Under the pieces are notes generated by a model. That model was not told the DNA's origin. It was given only the letters and a program-made list of their open reading frames with translations, and searched no databases. 64,000 bases of DNA, from assembly GCA_018340805.1 (NCBI GenBank), contig JACMZG010001914.1:14690474-14754473 (forward strand), given 5' to 3'. Of this stretch, positions 31,800-43,379 are shown one piece after another (within the stretch, counting starts at the first letter, position 1; the number at the start of each line of letters is the position of its first letter). The stretch comes from Microvelia longipes (taxonomy: Eukaryota > Arthropoda > Insecta > Hemiptera > Veliidae). A program made the translations under genes and the position numbers.

Positions 31800-33750
31800 T
31801 ATAAAATATTTTAATAAAGTGTTAAAAGCTGCCAAAAAACATGCACTGGAACAAAATTGTGAATAGTGCTTCTAATAAACCAGGTGAGCTCTGGAAACTA
31901 ATTAAAGCTGAGGATGCAACAGCTCAGAAATGTGATAAAAGAAATATTAATCTAATACACAATGGTGAAAAGTACATAGGCAAATCTGCCGCTGACAAAT
32001 TGAATGCCTATTGGGCTAACAATGAATATCTATGTGAACCTGACTCATCCATGTCATCCTTACCTTCACTTCACCAACCTGACATCCAAAACACAGCCAG
32101 TTCTTCCGTTCAGCCCTTACAGCATGTAATATATAAAGTCCAAAACAAAGTTTATTTTTTCAACCTGTCACTCACAAGGAAATTTCTAAAGCAATAAAGG
32201 ACTTCAGTAGCTCTGAATCTAAAGATACTTACAATATAAGTAATAAAGTTTTAAAACATATTTCTCCATACATTATTGACAGTTTGGTAAAAATAGTTAA
32301 CGACTGCTTTGAAGAAGGAATTTTTCCTGATTCAATAAAAAATTAGTAAAGTCGTCCCTTTATTTAAAAAGGGGGACTCTAGTGACAAAACAATTACAGA
32401 CCTATAACTATTGTTCCTATACTCTCTAAAGTTATTGAAAAGGTTATTCACAATCAAATTTTAGATTTTTTAAACAAATATGAAATTTTATCTACTGGAC
32501 AACATGGTTTTTTGCCAAAAAAGTCAATTAACTCTGCTCTTTACCAATACCAAACTACTATTTATGAACTGCTAAATCAAAATAAGAAAGTAGCCGTCAT
32601 CAGTGCGGATTTAAAGAAAGCTTTTGATTTAGTAAATCATCTAATTCTTTTAAATAAACTTGAAAAATATGGCATCCGTGGCAAAGCTAACGATTTAATC
32701 AAATCTTTTTTATCAGGAAGAAGACAAAAGTGGTAGTTATGGAAAATGGCAAAAAAGTTGAGTCCAAATTTCTTGAAACAAATCTTGGGGTGCCTCAAGG
32801 CTCTGTTTTGGGGCCATTACTGTTTTTGATTTACATTAATGACTTACCGGATTTGTTTGAAGACGGTGCAAGGTGCATTTTTTATGCTGACGACTCCACT
32901 TTAATCGTATCATCTGATACATATGAAAATTTAATTAATAACATTAAAATTGTTATTCGTAAATTACAAAGCTGGTTACTTGAAAACAAACTATTGTTGA
33001 ATAAATCAAAAACTAAAATAATAATAATAAGAATGAAAAATAAATTATGAATTTCCGAAAACTATAGAGGGTATAGAAATAGTTGAGTCCTTATCACTTC
33101 TAGGAGTTACAATACAGAACAACCTGGACTGGACTAAACATATAGACAACCTTACCTCCAGACTCTCATCATCTTGCTACTTACTATCTTACTATAGAAG
33201 ACTTACTGACCTCAAAACATTGACAAATATTTATTATGCCAAGTTTAATTCTGTCATGAGTTATGCCTTAATACAGTGGGGTGGTTCAACAAAATTAGAA
33301 AAAGTTTTTTTTAAAACAAAAAAGAGCCATTAGAAGCATGTTAGGATTTGAACAGACTCACACCTGTAAGGGTTCCTTTAAAAAATTAAATATCCTAACC
33401 CTTCCATCTCTTTATATCTATAACCTATTGCTTTTTGTATTTAATAATATTAATTTGTTTGAAAATTTAAATAAAGGTATTTATATTACTCGGAATGTCA
33501 ATAAGCTTGAGGTAAAAAGCTGTAAATATGAAATATTTAAAAAATCTCCAGAATACTTGGGTCAAATGTTTTATAATAAATTACCTGAACATATAACAGG
33601 CATCAAAAAAATTACAACTTTTAAAAATAGACTCAAAAAATTTTTACTTGAAAAAGAGTATTATTGTCTTAAAGAATTTCTTAATGACGATCTCTCAAAA
33701 AGTAGTGAATTATTATATTTTTTAATATTTATTTTTTTATTGTTGTAAAT
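31800..33750 (+). pseudogene. LINE ORF2, reverse transcriptase and C-terminus (frameshifted)
   Basis: Pieces in at least four frames: NKIVNSASNKPGELWKLI (about 31850), KVVPLFKKGDSS and PILSKVIEKVI (about 32350-32450), VISADLKKAFDLVNHLILL, then GVPQGSVLGPLLFLIYINDL and the catalytic FYADDSTLIV (about 32880). The C-terminal part (ALIQWGGSTK, KLNILTLPSLYIYN, SPEYLGQMFYNKLP) ends about 33748. The order and motifs are those of CR1/jockey-group RTs. Frame breaks are short indels near 31810, 32195, 32345, 32735, 33050 and 33310. Confidence 0.85.
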
Positions 33751-33885
33751 GGAATACTTGTTATTATATAATCTGTATGACAATTTCTAATTCTTGTAAA
33801 AGTCAAAAGAATGAAATAAATTTATTTATTATTATTTATTTATTATAATTCAACTTTCATTAATTGACTAGTGTACGTTTTTTAA

Positions 33886-34625
33886 AAAAATGCAAAATAG
33901 TCCAATTGAGTTAAAATAGTTCAAGTATATTATACCTAATAATTAGTCAATTGAGTTAATATTTAGTTCAAGTATATTATTACCAATTAATAGTCCAATT
34001 AGTTAAAATTTAGTTCAAGTATATTTTACCTAATAAGTCCAATTGAGTTAATATTTTAGTTCAAGTATATTATTACAATAATTAGTCCAATTGAGTTGAA
34101 ATTTAGTAGAAGTATATTATTACCTAATAAATAGTCCAATTGAGTTGAAATTTAGTACAAGTATATTATTACCTAATAAATAGTCTAATTGAGTTGAAAT
34201 TGAGTACAAGTATATTATTACCTAATAAATAGTCCAATTGAGTTGAAATTTAGTTCAAGTATATTATTACCTAACAAATAGTCGAATTGAGTTGAAATTT
34301 AGTACAAGTATATTATAATAATAATAATAATAATAATAATAATGCTCGTTTAGAGCCTTGAGGCTCATCAGGGATAACCCCTGCGGGAACCACCTCGGGT
34401 GGTAGTAGCAACCGTTACGCTCAAAGTGAATTCTAAAGTTGGCTGTAATTTGTTTTAAATTTATCTGAACAATAATCTTACTATAAATTGAGAACGTAAC
34501 CTGGGATGCGAACCCCAGACCTCCGTGGGTGTCAAAGGTCAGTGTAATGACTAACGCCTTAACGACCTCGGCCACGGAGGTGGCTTACAAGTATATTATT
34601 ACCTAATAAGTAAGTACAGTAAGTT
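33886..34625. repeat. ~50-bp satellite
   Basis: Tandem units containing AGTCCAATTGAGTTGAAATT, TAGTACAAGTATATTATTAC and CTAATAAAT, with small length variation. The array is interrupted by a SINE at 34317-34586 and ends shortly after it. Confidence 0.9.
34317..34586 (-). mobile_element. tRNA-derived SINE with 13-bp TSD
   Basis: Read on the minus strand it begins AAGCCACCTCCGTGGCCGAG with an A-box-like TGGCCGAGGTCG, then a B box (GGGTTCGCATCCC), a body of about 170 bp, and an (ATT)n tail at 34317-34342. The direct repeat ACAAGTATATTAT flanks it at 34304-34316 and 34587-34599. Because the host satellite repeats this word, the TSD alone is weak; but the satellite phase is restored when the SINE is removed. 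The 102-residue minus-strand ORF through it is an artefact. Confidence 0.88.
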
Positions 34626-34689
34626 TCGTTTCAATAAATAAATAGTTTATATTTATACAACATAAAATACGACTAGTATATCTATAAAA

Positions 34690-34862
34690 TTAAGCAGCAT
34701 CGAACGTGGTCAATACTGTGTGGTTGTCCGCTGAGAATGATACGGATGCATTTACTATGTGAGGACGAGCGAAGCGAGTCCGAAGCAGGGAGGATGAGCG
34801 TAACGAATCCGATATAATAAGGAAAAGTTCCGAGGTACCTCGTACCCGATTTTTTTTCTTAA
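34690..34862 (+). repeat. Dispersed family E copy (best preserved)
   Basis: GCAGCATCGAACGTGGTCAA, TCCGCTGAGAATGATACGG, GGACGAGCGAAGCGAGTCCG, GATGAGCGTAACGAATCCG and AAAAGTTCCGAGGTACCTCG, in order. The copies elsewhere hold subsets of these blocks. Non-coding. Confidence 0.7.
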
Positions 34863-36839
34863 GATTCGGTATCTGACGATATGGCAAACGTCAAAAGCAG
34901 TAAAGAAACTAAAATTTTTAGTGCGTTAAAATTTTAAAATGTAATAGTCTATTTTTTCAAAATGGTCGATAGTATTATGATGAAATTATGTGGCTCGATT
35001 GATCCCATTTATATATAAATTTGGTTCCATTTCAACTTGATCGGTATATTTACGATTAAAAGCGATTTTTTTTTAAATTGTTAACTCAGCTAAATAGTTA
35101 CTGTAGTCTGAAAAATATCATTTTCCGGTTAGCACAACTTGAAATCACAATTTATTTAAAAACTTATGTGATGATTTTAGTCATTGTAATTCAACGCGAG
35201 TCTCTTGGATATCATTATATATTTTACTTACTATATTTTACTATAAAAGATAAAAGAAATTTATTTTCTTCTTTTCTACTTTTATAATTATTAAAATACC
35301 CTGAAGGTTCAAAGGAGAAAGGGGTCCCGGGAATTTTTTCGATAAAGGGTTTGCCCTTTTAAATAAAAAAATAAAATATAAAAATCCTTTTCTTTTTAAC
35401 TAAGGACTTTTTCAGGCGTAAAATTAAAAAGAAAACTGACAAGAAAAAGCGACAAAAGAAGAGTTTCCTAACCTAATTTTTCCTCTTTTTCCTTTCCTTC
35501 CCCTTGATAGGATAGAACCAATTTTGATTAAAAAGTTAGCTGTCGATAACGAAAGGGTTAAATAATAGTGGAAATCTTTTTTATTTTACTTAAGGGAGTA
35601 AGGGGGTTCAAATTGATTAATTGATTTCTAAGAAAAGAATGTCTCGGGAAAACTTACTTTTTGCCATTAACCGCTAATTTTTTTAACAATTGAACTTAAT
35701 AAATTCAATTCTGGACCTTTTGTTGTGTACACAAAAGGCTTAATACAATAAAAGGTCAGATCTGAGGCAGAAGAAAAGTTATAATTTAGTTTTAATAGTT
35801 TGAAATAACATTTTAATTAAGGGGATTAAAAAAATGGCTTTTGAGTTCCAAGTCTTCATGCCCAACATTTTACAATGGATTAAGAGTAAATTACATTTTA
35901 AATTAAGCAACTGTGGAATACAATTAACGGAAGAAAATAGAGGAGTAGTGGGGGGGGGGGGTACAGTAAAGTAGAAGGAATAGTACTCCACCAAAAATAC
36001 AGCAAGAGTTAAGTAAAGAGGCAAATAGGGTGGGGCAGAGCGGCAAAAATAGAATTAAAATAGAAGAGGCAAAAAAATTGATTTAGGAAGTGGGAAAAAA
36101 TAAAGTAAGGTAGTAGGGGAATAAGAAAGGGGTGGTGGAGGAAAATAAATAATAAGAATGAAAGCGATAAGAATGAATCTAATAGGAAAAGAAAATAAAT
36201 CGCAGAGCAAGGGAAAGAGAGATGAAAGGAGGGCAAAACGAGTAGCGTAATGGGCCAAAATCTTGTGATTTGATTTACAAAGTATTTGGTGTACGTAACT
36301 TCAGTATCCTAATATTAACTCCATGTGTTGACCAATATAATAATTCAATTAATAAATCTCTACACCTACGTTGGAAATTAGGAAAAGTAAGTTGAAACTT
36401 AAAATCAATTTGAAAGTAAAAAGTCAATATTTCACCCAACGGATTATTTTAGGTGAACACGATACTTTTCCTAGCAATTTATTGATTTTTGGATGGAACA
36501 CCCAAAGTTAACAACACCACCAAAAAGAAATTTACTTTAGGTTAGGGGGTTAAGTCTAAATAACTTGCAAACAAAATTGAATGGAATTTCCAATGCTTAT
36601 GCCTTATGTGTTTCGCAAATGCAAATACGATGTACGAAACTTTGACGATATGAAGTATGTCAAAAAGTTGAAACTGAAGTTTTAAACATTCTATAGTCAA
36701 TATTTTGAAAACGGCCAATTTACCATTTATAAATGAACATTTGTGTCAAAGTCAAACTCGATCTGTCAAATTTTCGTTTTTAATTTTTGATGATTCAACA
36801 AATGGCACACAACTACATCTAAAACTCTCAAGCACCTAA
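34863..36839. other. No gene seen; poly(G) tract near 35950
   Basis: AT-rich, with a purine-rich stretch at 35900-36240 whose complementary-strand ORFs (35779-36024, 36009-36236, 36055-36258) are low complexity and hydrophobic by composition. A run of 10-12 G at about 35950 is a likely sequencing-unstable site. Confidence 0.45.
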
Positions 36840-36965
36840 AAACCACAGAGGACGTTATACAAATGTCTAAAACGGATAAATACGATGAAACTTCAGTTTC
36901 AGATTATTTTGGGTGAACGTAATACTTTCCTTATACCTATGGTAGTATAGGAGGAAAAGTAAAAA
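36840..36965 (-). repeat. Family A end fragment
   Basis: Carries GTAATACTTTCCTTATACCT and TATAGGAGGAAAAGTAAAAA, the palindromic family A terminus, upstream of the TLP-2 promoter. Confidence 0.5.
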
Positions 36966-37100
36966 TCACAAAAAACAATCAAAACAATAGACCAGATCCA
37001 ATTAATTTCACAAATATTGCATAAGAACAAAGTAAAACATTGCCATAGGTCTTTGTGGAGCGTATAAAATGGTAACTGCGGTTACTCAAAGCTAGCTCGC

Positions 37101-37531
37101 CAATAACTAATTTATTTTAAGTGTTAATCAATCATCAATAACTACTGTCTAACAAGTCAATTGTGACAAAACTTTTTTATAGCTATTGCAACACAAAAAC
37201 TATTTTCCTTCATTTATTGACCTTAAAGTTTGTAAATTAGAGTTAATTAAAAAACTTAAGCTATATTAATTACAAAACTAAATTAATTATTTATGAAGTA
37301 ATTAGATATAATTGAACAAAAAAATAAACAATAGTTAAATGGTATAGTATGAAGGAATTATGAATAAGGAAAAAAACCCCTTTAGTCATTTAAATTTTAA
37401 TTAAATAAACATTAATACTCCAAACCTAATTATTTGTGTTGACATAGCTTGCAACATCGATAAAGAATTTGGACTTAAAGTATATAAAGTAAATTGTTAA
37501 CTAAATAATAAGTTAATATAAGTTTAAGATT
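37101..37531 (+). promoter_or_regulatory. TLP-2 promoter, shared with TLP-4
   Basis: Aligns by eye with 54036-54480 upstream of TLP-4: ATAACTAATTTATT, ATCAATAA and TTGTGACA blocks, then a WGATAR-like site CGATAAAG (37458-37465) and TATATAAAG (37481-37489). TATA-to-ATG spacing is 51 bp in both genes. GATA sites are common in insect gut and fat-body promoters; that link is inference. Confidence 0.65.
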
Positions 37532-39950
37532 ATGGGGTTAACGATTGTATTTGTTGTGGCTTTAACATTGGTTTGCGCTAGTAGTCATGAACTTAGGATC
37601 TATAATGGGTGTCCGTTTACAGTATGGATCGGGTTGTTGAATAATCCGGGTAAATCATTGCCAAATAATGGCGGATTTCAATTGAATCAATATAATACTC
37701 AGAGTGTATTTGTTGGGAATGGATGGGGCGGAAGAGTTTGGGGAAGAACTAACTGCGGCTCAAATGGTCACTGTGAAACAGGTAAGTGTGTTGTTATGAG
37801 TTTCTCGCCTATTATGGTTTAAATTGGTACAGATAGACGGCTCAACAAAGGAAACCTGTAGGCTACCTCATGGGGTATTTTCAGAGTTCCTGCCACTAAT
37901 AATTTTTTAAACATCCTATCCTTTAGTATGGGATTTTTCATATAAACTTTCATCGATGGAAAATTATATACTAAACATAAGTAATGAGTGAAAAATCGAC
38001 AAAGATTAAGCTATTATAACCTTCACTCATAATAATTACACTAATAATGTGTTGAAGCCGCACTTCTGTCACAGATTTTGACCTGATTTACAGTACGTAT
38101 TTTTTCATCATCAATAGAATTTCAATAACTCCTTCCTTCACTTAGAACTGGATTTAACCCCCCCCCCTCCTCGTTTTTCCAGTTTCGCAATCTAGGGTAA
38201 ATAAGAATGAGAGTCACATTGACTTGATTTTGAGACTATTTCTAAAACAATATTTCTTGACTATAACAACCTATTTCTTCATTTATGTCTTCTCAAGTAA
38301 TGATATCTCAGAACATACCTCGTGTTTCCCTTACGCCACAGGTGTTGAACTGAATAAGGTGTGCGTAGAGTGCGTTCTTAAGGTGACAATACCGTTCGTA
38401 ATTTGTTTCTGATCAAAAATTGTTTAAATTAGCTATTTTGTGAGTCATAATATTATTAAAACTTGGTTTCAGCGAAATTCTTATTATGAAAATTACGCTT
38501 ATGATGTTAATCGATTGACAAAATTTCATTCATTCAAATTCATTGACAAAGTTTAGCAAAATTCAATATGACAAAAAAAATAAAATAAAAACAGTGAGCT
38601 GTGATGCGAGGCGAAGTAAATTTGCTATATGTGACAGAAAAATAATGCAAAACTTAGTCGTTTAGAGTGGGCCGACGCCACGTATCGGCTATGGGCCGTA
38701 TTAATATTTGTACTCTTCCTCTCCTACTAACGTAGAAAGACAGTATCTACGTTAGTAATTGAGGTACAGCTTTGTCATAATTCCTGTCCATGAGTGTGGA
38801 TGTGTGTCTGTGTGAGTGCATAAACACTGTGATTGCATAAAACCTAACACTACGTCTAGCTTGCGCTACCCAGAAAATGAAGATTTGTGGCCTTGTTAAT
38901 CTAATTTGCAGCCATTAAATTGTGACTTATGATTACTTTAATTTTAAAAAAATTAATTTGAAAGATAATTAAGTTAAAAGCAATTTGAAAGTGAAAGGCT
39001 TATTTTTTTGAAACTGCAATATATAAGGATGATGCAAATAAAATATGGAACCTAAATATTTTTTTTATTTTTCTACTTCGATTTGCTGAAACCTCTATTT
39101 TGTGTACATGTTTACAACAGAAGAAGAACTAAGGTGAGCGTTAATGGAGTTCATCTTAATAAAAGATAAAGAAGTCTCTCCACAAAAATATATTTTCTAT
39201 AGCAAAGCGCTTTCAACCTAAAAAGAGGTCATCATCAGTGCTAGCCGTTGAATAAAGAAGAGGGTGATAGATGAGTCTTATAGATCAGATATCAAGGATA
39301 GACTCATGTTTACAACATGTACACGTTTATTTTAGTTCCCAAATCAATAGAATTTTTAAAATTTTAAATGTACTCGTAGTTTTTTATACTTGTAAAAAAC
39401 AGATTTAGATTTTATAGTTTTAATTATGTTTTCAATTATGATTGTAGGAGACTGTGGAAATAAAATCCAGTGTAACGGAGCAGGTGGTGTTCCGCCAGTT
39501 TCACTCGCCGAGATCACATTTGATGGTAGCGGAGGTAAAGATTATTACGATATAAGTTTAGTCGATGGATATAATCTGCCAGTCTCGATGGAACCTATCC
39601 AAGGAACTACTACCGGAGGCGGCAGCAAGTATGACTGTGGAAGAGCAGGTTGCTTCAAAGATTTAAACGCTAACTGTCCAAGTGAGCTTGCCGTTAAGAA
39701 CGGAGGTGGTTACACAGTAGCTTGTAAATCTGCTTGCTTAGCATTCAATACCGATCAGTACTGCTGTAGAGGACAGTATGGAACTCCACAAACTTGTAAG
39801 AGCTCTAACTGGCCCAAGAACTATCCTGCTATTTTCAAGCAGGCTTGTCCTGATGCTTATTCCTATGCCTACGACGATTCCACGAGTACATTCACTTGCA
39901 AAAGCAGAGTTTCAGGATCCTCTGGTTATCTGATAAAATTTTGTCCTTAA
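37532..39950 (+). CDS. TLP-2, thaumatin-like protein, two exons, intact
   Basis: Exon 1 is 37532-37781 (ATG, signal peptide MGLTIVFVVALTLVCASS, donor GTAAGT), the intron 37782-39447, and exon 2 39448-39950 (acceptor TTGTAG, stop TAA). The joined protein is 250 residues. The phase-1 intron splits the Gly of the thaumatin signature (GHCETG|DCGNKIQC). The mature part has 16 cysteines, as in full-size thaumatin-like proteins. The acidic-cleft set is visible: Arg in GRVWGRTNC, Glu in SLAEITF, Asp in YYDISLVDGYN, Asp in AYDD. Predicted to be secreted. Family members act on fungal walls or beta-glucans; the substrate here is unknown. AATAAA lies at 39976-39981. The intron hosts a hammerhead-like retroposon at 39120-39304, antisense to the gene. 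Confidence 0.93.
38725..38757. repeat. Short hairpin in the TLP-2 intron
   Basis: TACTAACGTAGA (38725-38736) and TCTACGTTAGTA (38746-38757) are exact inverted repeats with a 9-nt loop. No function is evident. Confidence 0.5.
39120..39304 (-). mobile_element. Monomeric hammerhead-like retroposon with 13-bp TSD
   Basis: 185 bp flanked by the direct repeat CATGTTTACAACA (39107-39119 and 39305-39317). It is the same family as 47694-48059, sharing CTCACCTTAGTT at one end and TCTATAAGACTCATCTATCA at the other, but in a single, non-palindromic copy. It lies in the TLP-2 intron, antisense to the gene. It holds one hammerhead-like motif (39200-39243). This copy defines the unit length of the family. 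Confidence 0.8.
39200..39243 (-). ncRNA. Hammerhead-ribozyme-like motif
   Basis: Read on the minus strand: stem I strand TAGCA, core CTGATGA, an extra T, stem II GACCT/AGGTT, GAAA, short stem III AGCGCT, then T (cleavage position) and TGCTA, which pairs with the first TAGCA over 5 bp. All conserved core nucleotides of a type I hammerhead are present; the extra T next to stem II is unusual. Confidence 0.6.
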
Positions 39951-39975
39951 TTTTTTTTATTATTGGTTATTAACA

Positions 39976-39981
39976 AATAAA
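39976..39981 (+). terminator. Polyadenylation signal of TLP-2
   Basis: AATAAA 26 bp after the stop codon of TLP-2. Confidence 0.6.
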
Positions 39982-39989
39982 GCAATCTA

Positions 39990-42185
39990 ATGTCTGCTTT
40001 AAGTAAAGGCTTTTATATTCTTATTTCCTCTATTCTTCAAATATTGTGATATTTTCTTATTCAGCATATAATATATAAATAAAGAAAGATGATCCTGTGA
40101 TTTATTATTTCGGACAAGAAAAGGTTAGTTCCGTAGCTAATTAACAGGAGTGCTAGTGTATAATATGGTAGTTTCACCATGCCAACTACGAGAATGTGCT
40201 ACTATCGTCTTATTTTCAGCAAACTACTTCTGGCACAAAGCTGATAATTTCATATATTTGCTTTATATAGTAGTAACTAATTTTAAGTAGATACTCGTCT
40301 CGCTAAAATGTTTATAAAACGAAATAATTTCACAATACTAACTTAGAAAAGGGGGAAGAATGTTACGGTAAGGAGAGTTGGTTTCAGAGCTGCCGCTAGA
40401 TGTCAGCACTCAGATCACCACCACTTTCTATCTGACCTCGTATACCTTCCAACATTCTATACCTATTATACTCTTTGTTAATTACTATAACGACAAGACC
40501 AAGGCCTAAATAATCTAAAAAGTTAAAGTCCAGTAAATTTTCATTGAAACTAATTATGATGGTTTAAAACTTAGATATATCATTTGTGATACGTGAAGTA
40601 CATCTAACATTAACTAGTTGTTCTAATAGATAGCTTAACAATGCTAACCAGTTTCAAGTCTGCACAGGGGACGTTTAGGTCCCTATACCCGTAACACCCA
40701 CTTACTAATTGTAACACAAAAACCTTTCATACTAACTGTAATAACAGTCCTGTCATACTATCTTTTCATACTAACTAACTTTAATAAATGAGAAATAGTA
40801 TTTAAGAGTTTAATTTTCTCAAACTTAATGTAAAACACGCAATGTAACTAAACTCCATAAAAATCTTGATTAGTAATGCGACCAAATTAAATGACTTAAC
40901 TGTTTGCCGAAACCTATATACTCAAGGTTTTTAAAACAAAAATCAAGGGGGTGAGACCGCCCTTAACACAAGCCAGGACTGCCAAATTCAGAAATCTTGT
41001 ACATATGTCACTTTTTGTTTGTTGAGGTGGCCACTTCGTCCTCGGCTGTATTTCGTCGTTTTGAATTACTCTATAGGTAATCTCTTATCTAATTATACAT
41101 TTAAATATACATAATCTACTTTAGTATCTTAGACCTTTGTTTAATCAACCAAAACAACACGAATTTATTAATTAGAACAAAAATCATCTTTATAAGAAAT
41201 AAACTCTAAACACAACAGTTGATTACGTTTCGTCTGCTTAGTTGGAAACATCCAACTGAATTTATAGCTATGCAATCTGACACTGTGTATTGCAAAAGAC
41301 TTAAATAATAAGGTCAGACTATAGCAAAACGTTACAATATAAGTCATATAGCTCTATATTAATCATCATATTAGCTCATATAGCTATATATAAGTCATAT
41401 AGCTCTGTAATAATCATCATATTAGCTCTTATATATAAGTCATATGTAGTAGCTAATTCTACAAATGATTTTACTTTATGTTAGAACTCATTCTACAGTA
41501 ATATATAGGATCTTCCCATTTCATTACTGATTTTTCTGGCCATTTATTACATGGCATTAAAAAAAGACCCAGAAACCAATAGATTAATAACTACCTCATC
41601 TATTATTGTATTTAATTGCTTAAAATAAAATTATAATCTCGTGATCTACCTAAATAAATAACTAATTAATTGATTGTCAATTAATTAATACAACTGACAT
41701 TAAATTAATACGGTTAATATTATATATACAACATTACTATCTAATGTTGATATAAATAGTTAACTGTGTGGCACGTGATAATTAAGCTATCGACGTCTAT
41801 TATATAAGCTGTCAAGTGAATATCAAAATACATTTCATGTTTTAATACAGCTCACTCCATTCTTTTATATCTACTCCACTTGTTGGTTTATGCTATATCA
41901 TAGTTTTTATTTATTTATGGTTATATCAGAGTATTACCTGATTTTCTTAGAAACAAATTTGATAATGTAAAGGCTCGCATACCGAATTGTAAGTTAGCTA
42001 CATGTTTGTTTTAGAGGTCACCGAACGCAAAAATTTAGGGTTTTGCAGGACTGCATCGTACCAGTTATAATAGTTATTATATTTATATGTTAGGGACTTT
42101 TCAAAAAAAAAATGAGCTTATGAGATTAGGGTCATGGAGGGGAGGAATGGGGGAGGTACTTTTAAAAGGTGGGATCTCCCTGATC
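39990..42185. other. No gene seen between TLP-2 and the palindrome
   Basis: AT-rich intergenic or intronic sequence. I looked here for an exon 1 belonging to TLP-3 and found none. A short tandem of ATATAGCTCATAT-like words lies at about 41335-41455. Confidence 0.5.
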
Positions 42186-42189
42186 AAGA

Positions 42190-42268
<79 letters not shown>

Positions 42269-42300
42269 TATATATAATATATATATAATAATATATAATA
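42190..42300. repeat. (TA)n microsatellite
   Basis: TA dinucleotide run directly left of the palindrome at 42302. Confidence 0.9.
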
Positions 42301-42301
42301 A

Positions 42302-42493
42302 ATAACTTACAGGAGGTGAAAAACGAGAGTTTGTAGGAGTTTAGAAATTTTCGACGAGTTGTCTTCTTCAGCTAGGTTAGCGGGAGGTTCCCAGGCGACG
42401 CCTGGAACCTCCCGCTAACCTAGCTGAAGAAGACAACTCGTCGAAAATTTCTAAACTCCTACAAACTCTCGTTTTTCACCTCCTGTAAGTTAT
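42302..42493. mobile_element. Palindromic element with hammerhead-like cores
   Basis: About 96-bp arms meeting at CCAGGCGACGCCTGG, complementary apart from one extra C in the left arm. Each arm has a hammerhead-like core on its own strand. It is embedded in TA-rich sequence so no TSD can be recognised. It differs in sequence from the 4110 and 47694 elements but has the same plan. Confidence 0.7.
42421..42453 (+). ncRNA. Hammerhead-ribozyme-like motif
   Basis: Stem I TAG (42421-42423), core CTGAAGA (42424-42430), extra A, stem II GAC/GTC (42432-42434 with 42440-42442), GAAA (42443-42446), stem III AATT (42446-42449), T42450, then CTA (42451-42453) closing stem I. Stems are short. The mirror copy is on the minus strand at about 42342-42374. 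Confidence 0.45.
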
Positions 42494-42544
42494 TATTATT
42501 TTACAATTATTATTACGTACGCTGAGTACTTCCTTTTCATTATT

Positions 42545-42655
42545 TATGTATATATATATATATATAATATATTATTTAATATAAATAATTATAAATATAT
42601 ATAATATATTTTATTGTAAGTTTCTTAATGTTCTATATATTTCTTTATAATTAAG

Positions 42656-42690
<35 letters not shown>

Positions 42691-42719
42691 TAATAATATA
42701 TATAATAATATCTTTAATT
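42545..42719. repeat. (TA)n-rich microsatellite
   Basis: Interrupted TA runs at 42547-42610 and 42655-42710. Confidence 0.85.
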
Positions 42720-43262
42720 TATGTATACGAATTTTCCTATATACGAAACCTTTCAAGATCGTAATGAAACTTGGTACAAAATTATCCTTGTTAATGCCCC
42801 GAATCCTATTGTTTATTAATATGTGACGTCATTAACCCACAAAAATGACCCCCACAAGCATTTCAAAAAATCTCAAATCTGCATATAGTATTTAGATTGG
42901 GCTGGAATTTTTACACTTATACTACTATGTATGGTTCACAAACATAAGAAGTTTCATAGTATTATAAAGTTCCAGTTCTATTGATTGACATAATATATTA
43001 TATATTATATATATATATATATATAATATATATATATATATATAAATACAAATACATAAAAATACATATATTCATTTATTGACATAATCTAAATAAATCA
43101 CGTATTTTGACTAATACATTTGAAAATTCGATTATATCATGGCAGTATGCTACTAATATATAAACCAGTAATATGACGAACTGATAAAGCACAAAAAACT
43201 ATGTGGCCGCGAAGGCTGAGAGACCGAAGGCCTCTTGTTTTAAATATGATTGACAATGATAA
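42720..43262 (+). mobile_element. Dispersed family B, copy 1
   Basis: Shares, in order, GTGACGTCATTAACCCAC, ATTTCAAAAAATC, TTGATTGACATAAT, TTTTGACTAATAC, ATGGCAGTATGC and CTATGTGGCCGCGAAGG to AGGCCTCTTGTTTTAA with 62371-62840. A TA run splits it at 42995-43045. Non-coding. Confidence 0.75.
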
Positions 43263-43379
43263 GCATGTTAAAGTCAATAATATTGAAATAAATGTAGTTC
43301 TTGTTTAATATTTAAACCAAATCCCGTTCTTATTCTAATATTTATTTCACCAAAAACATTGGGAAATCAACTCTTCTAT

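Larger units (their letters stand above)
28130..33848 (+). mobile_element. CR1/jockey-type non-LTR retrotransposon (LINE)
   Basis: Two-ORF LINE. ORF1 (28192-29673) has a coiled coil and an SGNH esterase domain; ORF2, in broken frames from about 29820 to 33700, has an apurinic-like endonuclease and a reverse transcriptase. The 3' end runs from GAATGAAATAAATT into a short TTATTTATTATT-type repeat at about 33815-33848, as CR1-like LINEs end in microsatellites rather than poly(A). ORF2 is split by a Helitron (30844-31799) and by several frameshifts, so this copy is dead as read. The 5' limit is uncertain and no TSD was found. Confidence 0.9.

Noticed and set aside
34267..34575. 102-residue minus-strand ORF
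   Set aside because: It lies in the SINE and satellite; the tyrosine run is the translated (ATT)n tail.
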